Origin: Ditylenchus dipsaci
Taxonomy: Eukaryota; Nematoda; Chromadorea; Rhabditida; Anguinidae
Assembly (NCBI GenBank): GCA_004194705.1
Contig: SADC01000318.1
Location: forward strand, 248,001 to 312,000
Direction: 5' to 3'
Length of the DNA: 64,000 nt
The notes below the pieces were generated by a model. The model made no database searches, was not told the DNA's origin, and worked only from the letters and a program-made list of their open reading frames with translations. The translations under genes were made by a program, and so were the position numbers. Shown in pieces: positions 10,846-21,599 of this stretch (position 1 is its first letter; each line of letters begins with the position of its first letter).

Positions 10846-13734
10846 TAAGTGAGTAAAACAGTCCACTCTCTCAATAATGACATTTTTTATTATCACTACA
10901 GAAAATTATATAAAACTTATAAAATTCACTTATCCCATTGCATCCAGGAGTTTGCTTAATGTCGGTATCTATTTTTTTTTGGAAAATTTTCTGTTTTGTT
11001 AAATACAGTAAATTTTTGTCAAAACGTTTTTATTGCAAAGTACCCCGGCAGCCAATATTTTTTAAAGAATCCGAATTCAGAAAAAGCAAGAAAAAAGTAA
11101 AAAAACTGTTTGTCTGTTGAGCGATTTTAATTTCTAAGAAGGTTTTAGCTCCTGGGATGCTTCTGTCAAAGATTGAGCGTTCTTGATAAATGCTTGATAA
11201 AAAATTTATGGCCTGCCTTAGGTTGTATCACCACTCAAAAATAATTGGTTCTAATGTTTCAGAACAATTTTAACCCAAAAAACTTCTCACAATAAAAAAG
11301 CGGAAATAAATTTTCAAGCGCTGATTTGAAAAAATTTCGAAAATTTAGCAGAAAGTATTTTGCAACTCTAAAAATCAGCCTAACATACGGATGCCATTTC
11401 ACAATACAAAAAAATTATGTCGAAAACTTCCAATGCCAAAAGAATAGTAAACAAAACATCCGACAAACAAAAGTGGCTCATAGAACACAATTTTCGGGTG
11501 AGAAATGGCTAAAAAGTGTAGACACTAACAAAAAAATGTTGTTTTCCCTTCTTTTTTTGACTGTCTGTCTAGTCAAAAAAAACTCTTCATATCGAAATTT
11601 AATATACGTGGCTTTAAAAATTTGAAAGGGCAAGTGGTAAAAATGCTTCTTTTTATTTTATTTTTGGACTGACTAATCGAGATTCTTTTTATTTTTCTTT
11701 GTTGTGCAGGATGAGTGACATTACCAGGACCAATAAAAGTGTTCTTCTCCCTCTTTATTGACTGATGTTTCAATTAGGAAATAAGTGGGTGGAGGAGGCA
11801 GGCAGATGCATGAAATAACAGAAAGAAACAGCGGAATTAGAAGGCAAAAGTGTTTTGTTTAAAAGTGCTTTTTGTGCGTGTATCAGAGGCAAAAATTGGG
11901 ATTATAAAGTAATGGAAACTTTAGATTTTCATGGCTTTTTTTGTCTTTAATACCTCATTCTTAAGTACGAAAAAAATAGTGCAAAATTGTTAACATTTTT
12001 TTAATTTTTTTCGCTAATAATTTGACGAAATTTGTCAATTTTATAGTGGCTCCAAAGCTTACGAAAAGTGCCAAGCAAAAGAAAAAAAATATCTCAATCT
12101 CTATTAAATTTACTGGGACATCAAAAAATGATAGATAGAAAAAGAAAATTAAAGACAGTTTTTTTTGGTAAATTTTGCCATTACTTTTGAAATTACCAAG
12201 ATTGGCAAGTTGGCCAATTTCGGCCCAATTTTGAATTCAATCTTGGCGCCAATATTGGCAATGCGTAACTCTAGTATGTGTCTTACTATCCTCGGTATTG
12301 TAGCAGGACATTCAAAAGAGAATAAATCTCTTTGAGCTTTGAATTTTTATAGAGCTATGAGTAATAGACAGAAAAAATTTAGGTCTTAATTGTATTTTAA
12401 AATTTCAAAACTATGATTTGTGCTTTATATGAAAACAAAAACTAAGATTGATTACTCATTGTTGTGTGAACTAATTAAGACATTCTTTCGACTAGATCTA
12501 CTAATACACGTGTCTGTTAAAAAAACAAATTCATACCGAAAACTGTATTTACTAGAATTATTGATAACGGTGATATCAGTGATGATGTTCCAGTGAATAA
12601 AAGACACACTCACCCTAATTTAGGCTATGTCCGGTAGTTAACTGTAAAAATATGAAAAAGATCCTTAGTTAACTGTAGTAAGCTGTAGAAATATGAAGGA
12701 AAACTTTTTATATTTATACAGTTGACTACTGCCACTAAAACTCTTGATTTTTGAATTTTCGCTTGACGGAATAAAAATAGGCCTAACCTCCTTAACCTCC
12801 AATGTCAGAAAAAAGTTTATTTTGGTGCGTGTTGTATGATAGACAATGATTGCAAATTCTCCGAGAAAATCGTTAAAAACTTTGAAAGTTATTGTGAACT
12901 TATCCAACCCTAGTGTGTTAAATTTAGGATTTTCTCAAAGCACCTGCATTTTTTTATTGTGTTGCTCAACCACTGTTTTAAAGGTCAAAAGGGACCTTCC
13001 TATTGAATAAAGACAAACAAATAAGTAAGTCCCCAGTTTTCATTTCCATTTATTTGCCAGAGTCAGTGCTGTTCTCTGGTGTTTGTTGTTTTTTTGGTAA
13101 GCAAGACAATAATTGCCTGCTGCCAACATACACACACCTAGGCATTACGGTAAAGGGGTGAAACACTCACACACACACTCCTCAATAAACCTTGACAACC
13201 ACAAACAAAAATGCTAGAGAGAATTATAGCAGTGGGCGTCTGCTCAGCAATAAGTAGCGAAAAAATTATAAATGTCACGTGAAATGACTAAACATACATT
13301 ATTTTTCTGCTTGACTCTCAAACCCGGAAACAAAAAATATTTTTAAAAAGAGAAAACGAACAAGCATAAAAATATTTAGGATATAAAAAGACTAGCGAAT
13401 GACTAGCACGTTAATTTCTTGGTTGAATGCAATTGCGAAAAAATTAAATAATAGTGTGATCTTTCAGTAGCTACAGAGAAAAAAAGTTGGCTCCAGCTAC
13501 ACAACGATGAAAAATACAAAAAAAAAACGCTGAAAGCTACACTAGTACAATCTGCGACAAAAATTAGAAGCTGTCAAGTAAGCGCATGAGAAAATTCACC
13601 AAAATCAAGGCGAAAATTTAATGAAGAATTCATTTCAACAAGATATGCACCAGAAATTGGATCAGGCAACAGGTCGAACATTTTATATTTAGGTTTGTCT
13701 TTTTTATTCTTGTGTTTCTCGACTTTTCCAAAAT

Positions 13735-13816
13735 TTCGTTAAATTAATTCTCGTTTGAATTTCGCTGGTCCCCGCCTTTCAAAATATTCCCATCGGCGAC
13801 GAGCATGCCCCTTTAA
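13735..13816. repeat. T2-like end fragment
   Basis: CCCGCCTTTCAAAATATTCC followed by CATCGGCGACGAGCATGCCC and CTTTAA. The same end appears at 40021 and 41735. No matching opposite end nearby. Confidence 0.65.
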
Positions 13817-13835
13817 GGGTATTCTACACTGTTTT

Positions 13836-13935
13836 CGTCAGTGGAGCTGGGCAAAAGGAGTCTCTATAAGCATTTTTGAAAAATCATGTGTGCTCGGAAT
13901 CATGTGTGAGTCATGTGAATCTTATATATTTTGAG
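13836..13935. repeat. Dispersed repeat family (TCTCGGAATCATG type), decayed copy
   Basis: Shares CAGTGGAGCTGGGC, AGTCTCTATAAGCATTT and CTCGGAATCATGT with copies at about 30030, 36160, 47740 and 48275. No terminal structure was identified. The family is described at 30020. Confidence 0.4.
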
Positions 13936-14337
13936 CGAGTTCAAGATTGTGTAGTCCTGCCCGAATCTCAAAATCGCATGTGCTGGCAAAATTTCACTAG
14001 CAATAAAAAAAATTACTTTTGTTTTTTTGTCAAACTTTTCGCCATATTTTTTTTATAAGGTGCTTCTAGGTCATATTAAAAATAATAGATTGCACGAAAC
14101 ATTGAATTTTATCTTATATTGACTCGTGCGTCATTAAAATACATTACGCTAGCTCTAAAAAAGCTTTAAACCCTAATGTTGACCATGCAGTAAACAAATT
14201 AGTCAAAAAATTAGCTAACTACACACAAAAACACACGTTTAATTCCACTCTCAAACTACAATCTACACCCACAACATAAATACACCATTTCTAAAACCAC
14301 GTCTATTTATGTCCCAATACACAATTAGATGACTCAC

Positions 14338-15025
14338 CTCCAGAGTATCTGGTCTTGATGACGTGTTTGGCCGGGGCTGTTCTTCGTCTTCTTCTTGAAT
14401 ACTGGGCTGCTTGGGCTCTGAGCACATTTTCGGTGGATGCTTCTGCCCTGCAAATGGTCGAACCAAATAGTCGGTCAATTGCAGTTGAGGTTTTAGAATG
14501 TTCATTAAGGAATGGGCGCCAAGACTGCTGGATCTCTGAGGTGCCCAGTTCTGGCTGGATTTGGGGTCGTTTGAGCTAGAAATGTGAAGCTCATTTACCG
14601 TAGATACGGGAGCTGACGTGTCCGGAGGTTGATTGATCAAGCTTAAAAAGGTGGCGGGTTGGCTCCATCTTCTGGCAGAGCCTGATGTGGATGGAGTGCT
14701 ACTGAAGCTCAACTGAGGTGTTTGAGTCCAGGAGCCATCCATCCAGGGCGAGTAGCATTTGGAAAGTTGGGATGGAGGGGGTGGCAAAGTGGCGGTAAAT
14801 ATATGGGCTGAAGGAGGCATGCTTTGACTGCATGGCGGCACATCCAACTTGCTCCAGGGGAGCAGTGGGGCAGCCAGTGATCCTATTACTTCACTTTTAA
14901 GGGATGGAGAGGGAGTAGGCAAACAGCTAAAGTCGAAGCCTGGGGAACACTGTTTGGACTGAGGTAAGTATTGGTAATTGAAATGACTGTCTGGAGTAGG
15001 GGAAAGGTAGTTAAAGGGCGGCAAT
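14338..15025 (-). CDS. BAHD1/winged-eye-like protein, exon 2 (Pro/Ser-rich)
   Basis: 688-nt exon, acceptor TTACTGTTCAG, donor CTGGAG|GTGAGT. The leading A completes GAA with the GA ending exon 1. It codes for about 229 residues of Pro/Ser/Gln-rich sequence: starts LPPFNYLSPTPDSHFNYQY, then LPTPSPSLKSE, LPPPPSQLSKCYSPWMDGSW and PSIQEEDEEQPRP. No folded domain is visible, which fits the disordered N-terminus of this family. The Asp/Glu cluster near the end might be a transactivation or binding patch; that is a guess. Confidence 0.8.
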
Positions 15026-17045
15026 CTGAACAGTAATAATAAAGTATGGAAAATTTAGATTTGTATGGTAGATTTTTGGGGTTATTCCCTAATTTTAACT
15101 GTAGAATTTTGTAGCTTGGCCGGAGAATTTTTAATCTTAGCCGTAGATTTACTATTTTATGCTACACTTGCTCAAAATCACATTTGAACTGCTGCTTGAG
15201 ACTCTTTTAGGCCTGAAGCATGCAAAAAACATGTTTTTATAAAGTTTTTACAAAGCTTTTAAAAAACAAAACTTTTGACCGAAATTTGAAGCACTAAGGC
15301 GAAAAGTCGAATTTGGGCTCTTTTTTCTTAAAAATGGTTGTGCACGTCATGAAAATATTTTTAATACATGTTTTAGGCAAAAACAGCTTAAATATTAGTG
15401 AGAACATGATTTTGATGTAGTGTAGAATGAAGAGGCAAATCTACGGCCGAACTTAAATAGATCACGACCAAATTTTCAGTGAAAATGTCGGTGGAGTATA
15501 TATGGAGTTTATATTAGAAGTTATCTATCGCCAATAAGGTTTGACTAGTCAAAATAAAATTCACCATACAGTTAACTCGCTAGAATTTTAAATCCATAAA
15601 AAATTGCAATCAAAGCAGTTAACTTGCCAAAAGGATTAACATCCTAACTTTATCTCGGAAAACAGTTCACTGGTCAATTTTATCCACCCAAAAGATCATC
15701 TCGTCAAAACTACTGAACTCTCTCTTTAACAAGTGATTAATATAGAATTTTTAATTGAATTACCAATCCTGATAAAGTGGTCTTTCCTACTTACCGTGAA
15801 AAAATTTGGCCAGCTAACTGTTTGGTAAAATTATATTTGGCGAGTTAATTGTTTGACAAGCTAACCATATGGTCAGTTAAATTTTGAACGACGGATAATC
15901 TCACTAAAATATCCAAGGAATTAACCTGATATCCCCTTGTTAATAGTCTTAGAAGATTATTATAGGGCTGACGGATGCCAATATAGCTGCTTATCGAAAA
16001 CCAGTTAATTAAGAAGGTAAAAATATTCGGTGCAAGGTTATTTCATCTATTTTTTGTAATTTTTTGAATCAGTTTTATTTTAAATTGTTTAATTTAGAAA
16101 AGCAAAACACTAAAAAACAAAGAAAAAAATTTAAAACTCCCAACAATTTCGATCCATTAATATTTTTTGATCTTTCAAAATCAAGATAATATTAATGAAA
16201 GTCTAAAAAATGCCGACTTTTAACTTTTGTGTTCGTCTTTTATGAGCTTTCTTCGCCATTAAGCTGTCCAAACAAAACAATAAATGAGAAACAAAACGCA
16301 ATTTATTGCAGTCGAACAAAAATCTAATAAAAAAATTTCTGCAATTTTGCCTTCTTTATTTATTTTTTGGTTTTTTCAAAAGCTTTTTTTTTTGTTCAAA
16401 AGCAAAGAAATAGATAAAAATTGATCGATTTTCATTCTCCTTTGTTTTTTTTTGAAGTACAAAAAGAGCCTGAACGCGAAAATATAAAAAAATTCTTAAT
16501 AATTCCGTCGTCTTACTATTTCTTATCTAACACAAAATCTTGGGCAAATAACTGGTGTAACAAAAGTTTCCGGACAAGTTTTGAGCTCACTTATTAAAAT
16601 AAAAATTTAACGGTGAGAAAATTCCAAAAATTAGGTTTTGTAGCACTGAATCTCCTCTTTCAAATGGCATATTGCTTTCAGCTTGACTATTTTGGATAAG
16701 TCACCATTTGGCTCCAAACACTTGTCTGGTTATTTTGAGAAGCTTACCAACAATTTTATCACTTCAACGGGTCAAATGTTTCATTGAATTTTGAGCGTCA
16801 CTGCAAAATTTTATCCCTTTGTTGTAGCGCAGCTCAAGAGCTACACATATTACACATATCAGTGCGCGGAAGCCCTTGACAAAAAATTTCAGATTTTTAT
16901 ATACCATTCGATAGCTCTTCGAAAATCGTTGTTTGACTTGGACATCCGTTTTCGCCCACGATTTCGTAAGGTAACTAACCGTTTTAAAAATTTATTAAAA
17001 TATTCACATTATTTATTAAACAATTGTGGTGGTAACCATGTGTTC

Positions 17046-17109
17046 GGAGGGCGCAGTGGGTTGTAGTGGTTTGGTGCGGCGACACTCTCGAGTTCGACCC
17101 TACAGACCA
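17046..17109 (+). repeat. tRNA-like sequence
   Basis: GGGCGCAGTGGGTTGTAGTGG resembles an A box and CGAGTTCGACCC a B box, spaced about 35 nt. The arms do not fold into a full cloverleaf. An inverted, diverged copy lies at 17508-17566 in the other arm of the foldback. Confidence 0.55.
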
Positions 17110-17507
17110 CCAAGTGCACCCTTTTTTCGCCAAAATTTGAATTTTTGCCTTTAGATATCAAGGTAAATGACTGTGTTTAGGTGCACTTGGGGTTTTACGT
17201 TCGACCCCCACTCACTGCTTTTTGTTTATTTTTTGATTTGTCATGCTTTCAAATGTATTTTTGAATTATTTTTCACAATTTATTGATATTGATTATTATT
17301 GATATTGTGGTATTTTGGCCCCGAAAAAAAAAATTCCATTGATATGATAATGATCGTTAAAAAAAAATTCATTTCTTTATTCGTGGCCAAAATAACACAA
17401 TATCAATTAAATTGTGAAAAAAAAATTCAAAAATACATTTGAAAGCATGACAAATCAAAAAAGGGCAAAATGAAAATATTACAAAAAAAAGCAGAGTGTA
17501 GGGGCCG

Positions 17508-17566
17508 AAACCGAGAGTGTCGCCACACCAACCCACTGCTACCCACTGCGCCATCCGGACATATGG
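17508..17566 (-). repeat. tRNA-like sequence, inverted partner
   Basis: Minus-strand copy with GGCGCAGTGGGTAGCAGTGG and a shortened B-box region (TCTCGGTTTCGGC). It is the inverted counterpart of 17046-17109. Confidence 0.45.
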
Positions 17567-18283
17567 TTTATCATAACATCGTTTTATGAATAATGTATAT
17601 ATTCTAACAAATATTTAAAACGCTTAGTTACCTTACAAAATCGAGCCGTGGGCGAAAACGGATGTCTAAGTCAAACAACGATTTTCGAAGAGCTATTAAA
17701 TGGTATAAACGTTTGTCAATAAGCCACGGACACTATGTGAGGTTCCCTTGTTAGTACTAAATTAGTGCCACACTAATTAGTATTTTTTGAAGTGCTTTTG
17801 AAGTGCTACATTAGCACTATTTACCAATGACTTGTGCCCGGATGTGGTTCTCTGACCACAATATCAAGGCAAAAAATGGGCCAAATTGTAGATTAGAGTC
17901 TAGAATTTCCAAAAAAAACACGGTAGCTTTTTTCTGAATTTTTTCTTCGCTGCGGCCATCTAATATTCTTCAAAATCGCATTAAAGCACTTATTTATGGA
18001 TTATATTAGAAATTAAATTGTAGGGCTCATTTTTTGTATTTTAGGTTTTTGCTTAGGACCAAAGCAGGCCGGCGTGAGTTAATCTTTTTTTACTTTTTTG
18101 TACTTTTTAAAAGCCCTTCCAAACATACGCTGGGGTTTTCAAACCAAGATTTTCCAGTTAAAAACGTTCAAAAGAATAAAAACTAAAAACCATCACAGAA
18201 TCGAGTTTCACTATGGTTAATTTTTCAGTGCTTCTCTAGAGTATAACTGAATTTTACTTAAAACATAAAAAAACATAACCTAC

Positions 18284-18455
18284 TCCATAAAAGAAGAGGG
18301 TGAAGTAATGCTGTTAAAAACAGCACTAGTGTGCGGGTACTGATGCATATGGTCGAGTTGGAGCTGCAACTGCTCATAACCAGTGTTATTAACTGAACTC
18401 TGTTGTCCCCATTATTTTGACCATCCGGCATGGAATAAAACGGGAAATATAGCAT
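18284..18455 (-). CDS. BAHD1/winged-eye-like protein, exon 1 with start codon
   Basis: The ATG at 18455-18453 is preceded by AAAACTACA, with A at -3. An in-frame TGA lies just upstream with no AG between, so translation should start in this exon. The protein begins MLYFPFYSMPDGQNN, then after one apparent missing base at the run 18407-18410 continues SVNNTGYEQLQLQLDHMHQY to SPSSFM. Donor ATGGA|GTAGGT; its phase 2 fits exon 2 exactly. Without the correction the two frames stop separately, yet both halves look coding. It is the N-terminus of the BAH protein. Confidence 0.7.
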
Positions 18456-18485
18456 TGTAGTTTTAGCAATGACGGAAATTAACAA

Positions 18486-19987
18486 TCATTAAACATTGGT
18501 TAGTAGAATAAATAGCTGGAAAATACAGCTATTTGTGCCTAAAATTAAATAATAATTTGAAAAAATGCAAAAAATTCGAGTCGTAAAGAAATTCGTGTTC
18601 GTCTTTTAAGCGATTCAACCACTTGAATGTGCTGAAAACATCTTTTTGGCATTTTTTGGCTAAAATTTTTTAAAATATTTTTTGACCAAAACTTGATTTT
18701 TTGACTTAGAGTAACAATGTAAATTGTTGATTAAAAAGTATTTAATTATTTTTGTTTATTTGGAGCTGCGCGAAAACGCCTCCATGAACAAATTTAAATT
18801 TTAAAATAATTAAGAAAACGAAAAATATATGTCTTTAGTGAAAAAAATGTTTGAAAACCTTGTTTTACATGCTTTTTTGAAGCAAGACCGGTCAAAGTTG
18901 TCTTTCAAGTTGTTATTAAGACAAACACAATAAATACCGTGACGCTTCTAATAGAACGACATGCCGTTCTATTTTTCAACTCCCAAAAATTTTTGTGATT
19001 TTACGTCAAAAATGCAATAAAAAGCAGTTTACCCCCTAATTTTAGCCTCAACCCCTGTCGTTCAAATAGAGCATGTCGTTCTATTAGAAGCTTTACGGCA
19101 TATAAATTAAGTGTGCCTTATTATTTGTATTTAAAAACAAAGATCTCGGTATTTTTAAATAAAACAATATTGTAATCCGTAGTAGTTTACTTTTTGTGTA
19201 ATTAGTGAAAAAATGAATCTGTTATTGGCTAGTATCTGTTTAAAATATATTATTAAATTCAAAGCTCAATTCAAAGCTCACCAACTACTACGGTTTTTAA
19301 CTACTGACTAAATTTTTATGAAGAGTTTGAATCATAAGGTAGAAAATTGAAAATGTGCTTTGTTGCCGAGTTATGATTTAAAGTTGGATTGCTAACTGAT
19401 CGTACAAATTCGTAAAGTAAAAAGTTTTTGCCTAAAGAAAGCTCTAGATAAGTAAAAATGGAGATGGTCACACAAACAACTCAGCAGGCATCGATTCAGC
19501 TTTTGAAGTGTTGTTGTGTGGTGGGCATTGATTTATTGATTGTTGTGCGGTGCGGCCTATGCATAGTGTGGCGTTATAGGCAAAGGGAAATGGAAAAATG
19601 AGCAGAAAAGTAGGCGTGGCAATGGGTACCTTTGCAAAAAAAAGTTGATTGCCTAAATGTTAGGATGGAGGAATAGAAACACATAAAACTTCTGTAGAAT
19701 TAAAATAATTTTGCTCATAACTCTTTCAGATTAGCGATTTTCATAAAAAATAGCTAAAATAGTTTTTCTAAATAAATATTAAATAAGAAATGTTTGTGTG
19801 TAAGAAATGTTAGTCGACAGCCCATTCTGCCGAAAAATAAAGATATGCCATTAATAATATGCTGTAAATGCAAAAATCAACACTTTGTAACGCTTTGCTG
19901 ATTTTCGACTCAAAATGCTTATTTTGGGGTTGCGTAAACGACAGATGAACACCTTAAGCGACGATTATACGATCTACTTTCTTACTA
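18486..19987. other. Upstream region of the BAH gene, no gene seen
   Basis: Should hold the promoter and any 5' untranslated exons of the minus-strand BAH gene. I see no TATA box or other element that I would defend. It contains the MITE at 18937-19098. Confidence 0.35.
18937..19098. mobile_element. CCGTATT-family MITE with tag GAACGACATGCC
   Basis: Ends CCGTGACGCTTCTAATAGAA and GTCGTTCTATTAGAAGCTTT then ACGG. The left flank is TA, the right flank CA. The tag GAACGACATG is followed by CCGTTC, and at the other side appears as GTCGTTC and CATGTCGTTC, so it is reiterated inside. Confidence 0.75.
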
Positions 19988-20421
19988 CTGGAGTGGTATT
20001 CAGGTAGGTTAGTAGAGTCAGTAGATCAAGAGTTACTCTTGATCCTACTCGCACTTGAAACGGGTTGAGTAGAGTTTCGGATCAAAAGCGATCCTACTCG
20101 AGCAGCGAGTAATTTTTGATCCGAGTAGAATTTATTTCTACTAGCTATACTCGAGTTCTACTCGCCCAACTCGAGTTAGGCGAGTAGAACTCGAGTTAGG
20201 CGAGAAGATCTCAATTATACTAAGATCAAAAATTACTCGCTGCTCGAGTAGGATCGCGAGTTACTTTTGATTCAAAACTCTACTCGTGTGTCTGAAACGA
20301 GTTGAGTAGATCAAAGTAACTCGCGATCTTTGAACCTACTCGGCCCGTCTGAAACACGTCGAGTAGATCACGAGTAACTCTTGATCCAAAACTCTACTAA
20401 ACTACCTGAATACGACCCCAG
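19988..20421. mobile_element. Foldback element built of CGAGTAG / CTACTCG heptamers
   Basis: Ends CTGGAGTGGTATTCAGGTAG and an inverse CTACCTGAATACGACCCCAG; the terminal inverted repeat is about 60 bp. The interior is dense in CTACTCG, CGAGTAG and CTCGAGTT words, with GATCAAGAGTTACTC-type spacers, in mirrored order. No target duplication is readable because its right end abuts the next element. Confidence 0.75.
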
Positions 20422-20846
20422 GGTGTGTCAGAATTACGCGCACTTTTTTCAAAGTTTTTGTATCAAAAGAAAAATCCATCTTCTTGATTTATTTTGACCG
20501 CTATGTTTGCTATTATTGCGTTTAAGCTGCTAATTTGTGCTTTTCAGGCTCTCAAGCATACTTTGCAAGTGGAGTGGTCAAATTAGGACTTGGACACAAT
20601 TAACAAAATCCTGGAAGACTTTCCAAGAAGAATCAATGTCTGTATTTTGAGCGATCATTTCTTATTATGTATGCTGTCTGTTGTTGTTGAATTTGTGGGC
20701 GGAATAAGAATTTTTCAGAGATTCTTGAAGCTGTTGGCTTTTTATATCTGTGTCGTTAGATAAGAAAAAAGTTGTGTCTAAAGCACGGGCAAGGAGCTAC
20801 TTCGCCAAATTTTTTAAAAAAGTGCGCGTAATTCTGACACACCCTG
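20419..20846 (+). mobile_element. Tc1/mariner-type deletion derivative with transposase remnant
   Basis: Terminal repeats CAGGGTGTGTCAGAATTACG (then CGCACTTTTTT) and the matching inverse, followed by TA on the right. Inside, 20550-20650 reads LQVEWSN, a stop, then DLDTINKILEDFPRRINVC. This resembles the end of Tc1/mariner transposases, where a helix leads to L..FP.R...CI. The gene is broken and mostly deleted, so it is non-autonomous. Confidence 0.75.
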
Positions 20847-21022
20847 TACTTTTTTGTTTTGTCTTTATAGTTAACTACAGCTGACTTCATCTGTTAGTTT
20901 GAAGAAGATAGTTAAGAACAGTCAATTTACAGTTATGACGTTACGAAAAAAGTTAATTACACTTGACTTCAGCTGTTTACTATAAGAAAATAGTTAATTA
21001 CAGTTGTCTTAACTTTTTACCA

Positions 21023-21159
21023 CAGTTGACTCTCGATATAACGCCACCCAGAAATGGACCGATTTAGTCCGCTTTGACTGAAATTCAGTCAAGTGAACCC
21101 TCGATATAACGCCAGTTTGGGCCGGTCCCTAGGGGTGGCATTATATCGAGAGTTGACTG
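21023..21159. mobile_element. Pogo-like MITE
   Basis: Ends CAGTTGACTCTCGATATAAC and ATTATATCGAGAGTTGACTG, followed by TA. An internal copy of CCTCGATATAACGCCAG precedes GGGCCGGTCCCTAGGGGTGG, so the left end is duplicated. 137 bp. Confidence 0.8.
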
Positions 21160-21162
21160 TAT

Positions 21163-21573
21163 ACAGCGTGGGGCAAAAAAACTCGGACATCTATGATTTT
21201 TTTGGAGTTGTAAGCCGCATTTGTTTATTATATTATTTATTTATTTCGTTTTTATTGTTGATTGATTGAACTTGGTGCAACAAGGATGGACAGTTGAAGC
21301 CCTAGGTCAAAAGGTTAGCTTAAAGTGCGAGCATCCGCATATGGGAATCAACCACTCAGTGAGTTAGCCCTGTGCAGCGAGCCGCGTTAATCTCAAGTTA
21401 AGAGATCTAGACCTGGGCTTGCGGCAGAATAAGAGGACTCGGCACCGGCCTCACAACAGTTATTTCAACATCTTTGACTTCGCATAAAAACTTTATTTCA
21501 GACGGGGCACCGGAGCACTTGACAAAAATTATCATATATGTCCGCGTTTTTTCGCCCCGCTTTCTATGCAAAT
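21163..21573. mobile_element. Tc1/mariner-type derivative with GTGGGGCAAAAAAAC ends
   Basis: Left end CAGCGTGGGGCAAAAAAACTC then GGACATC; right end ATGTCCGCGTTTTTTCGCCC then CGCTTTCTA. Plus-strand sequence from about 21265 reads LIELGQQGWTVEALGQKV before decaying, similar to the first helix-turn-helix of Tc1-like transposases. Related ends occur at 54017 and 56538. Confidence 0.6.
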
Positions 21574-21599
21574 AGAATAAATGCCACAAATAACGTCAC

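Larger units (their letters stand above)
10130..14337. other. 4.2-kb intron with few recognised elements
   Basis: AT-rich. It contains the MITE at 10596-10845, a T2-like end at 13735-13816, and a tract of CACACACTC words near 13160. The words TAGTTAACTGTA recur near 12640-12690 and again near 20870-21020. No further exon recognised, though a short phase 0-0 exon could be missed. Confidence 0.45.
16866..17731. mobile_element. Foldback element with tRNA-like sequence in each arm
   Basis: The left arm has ATACCATTCGATAGCTCTTC, then TTGTTTGACTTGGACATCCG and a GCGCAGTGGGT block. The right arm has their inverses, ending at GAAGAGCTATTAAATGGTAT. The loop contains related AATTTATTGATATTGATT-like sequence. 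No target duplication could be read, so the superfamily is not assigned. A fragment of one arm is at 33490-33540. Confidence 0.75.
15026..18283. other. 3.3-kb intron with foldbacks
   Basis: AT-rich. From about 15540 to 15930 words such as AGTTAACTSGCNA and TTAACTTGCCAAA recur in both orientations, a decayed foldback. The 16866-17731 foldback follows. No exon seen. Confidence 0.5.

Noticed and set aside
14355..14579. Plus-strand frame opposite BAH exon 2
   Set aside because: Antisense shadow of a Ser/Pro-rich exon, which commonly opens the reverse frame.
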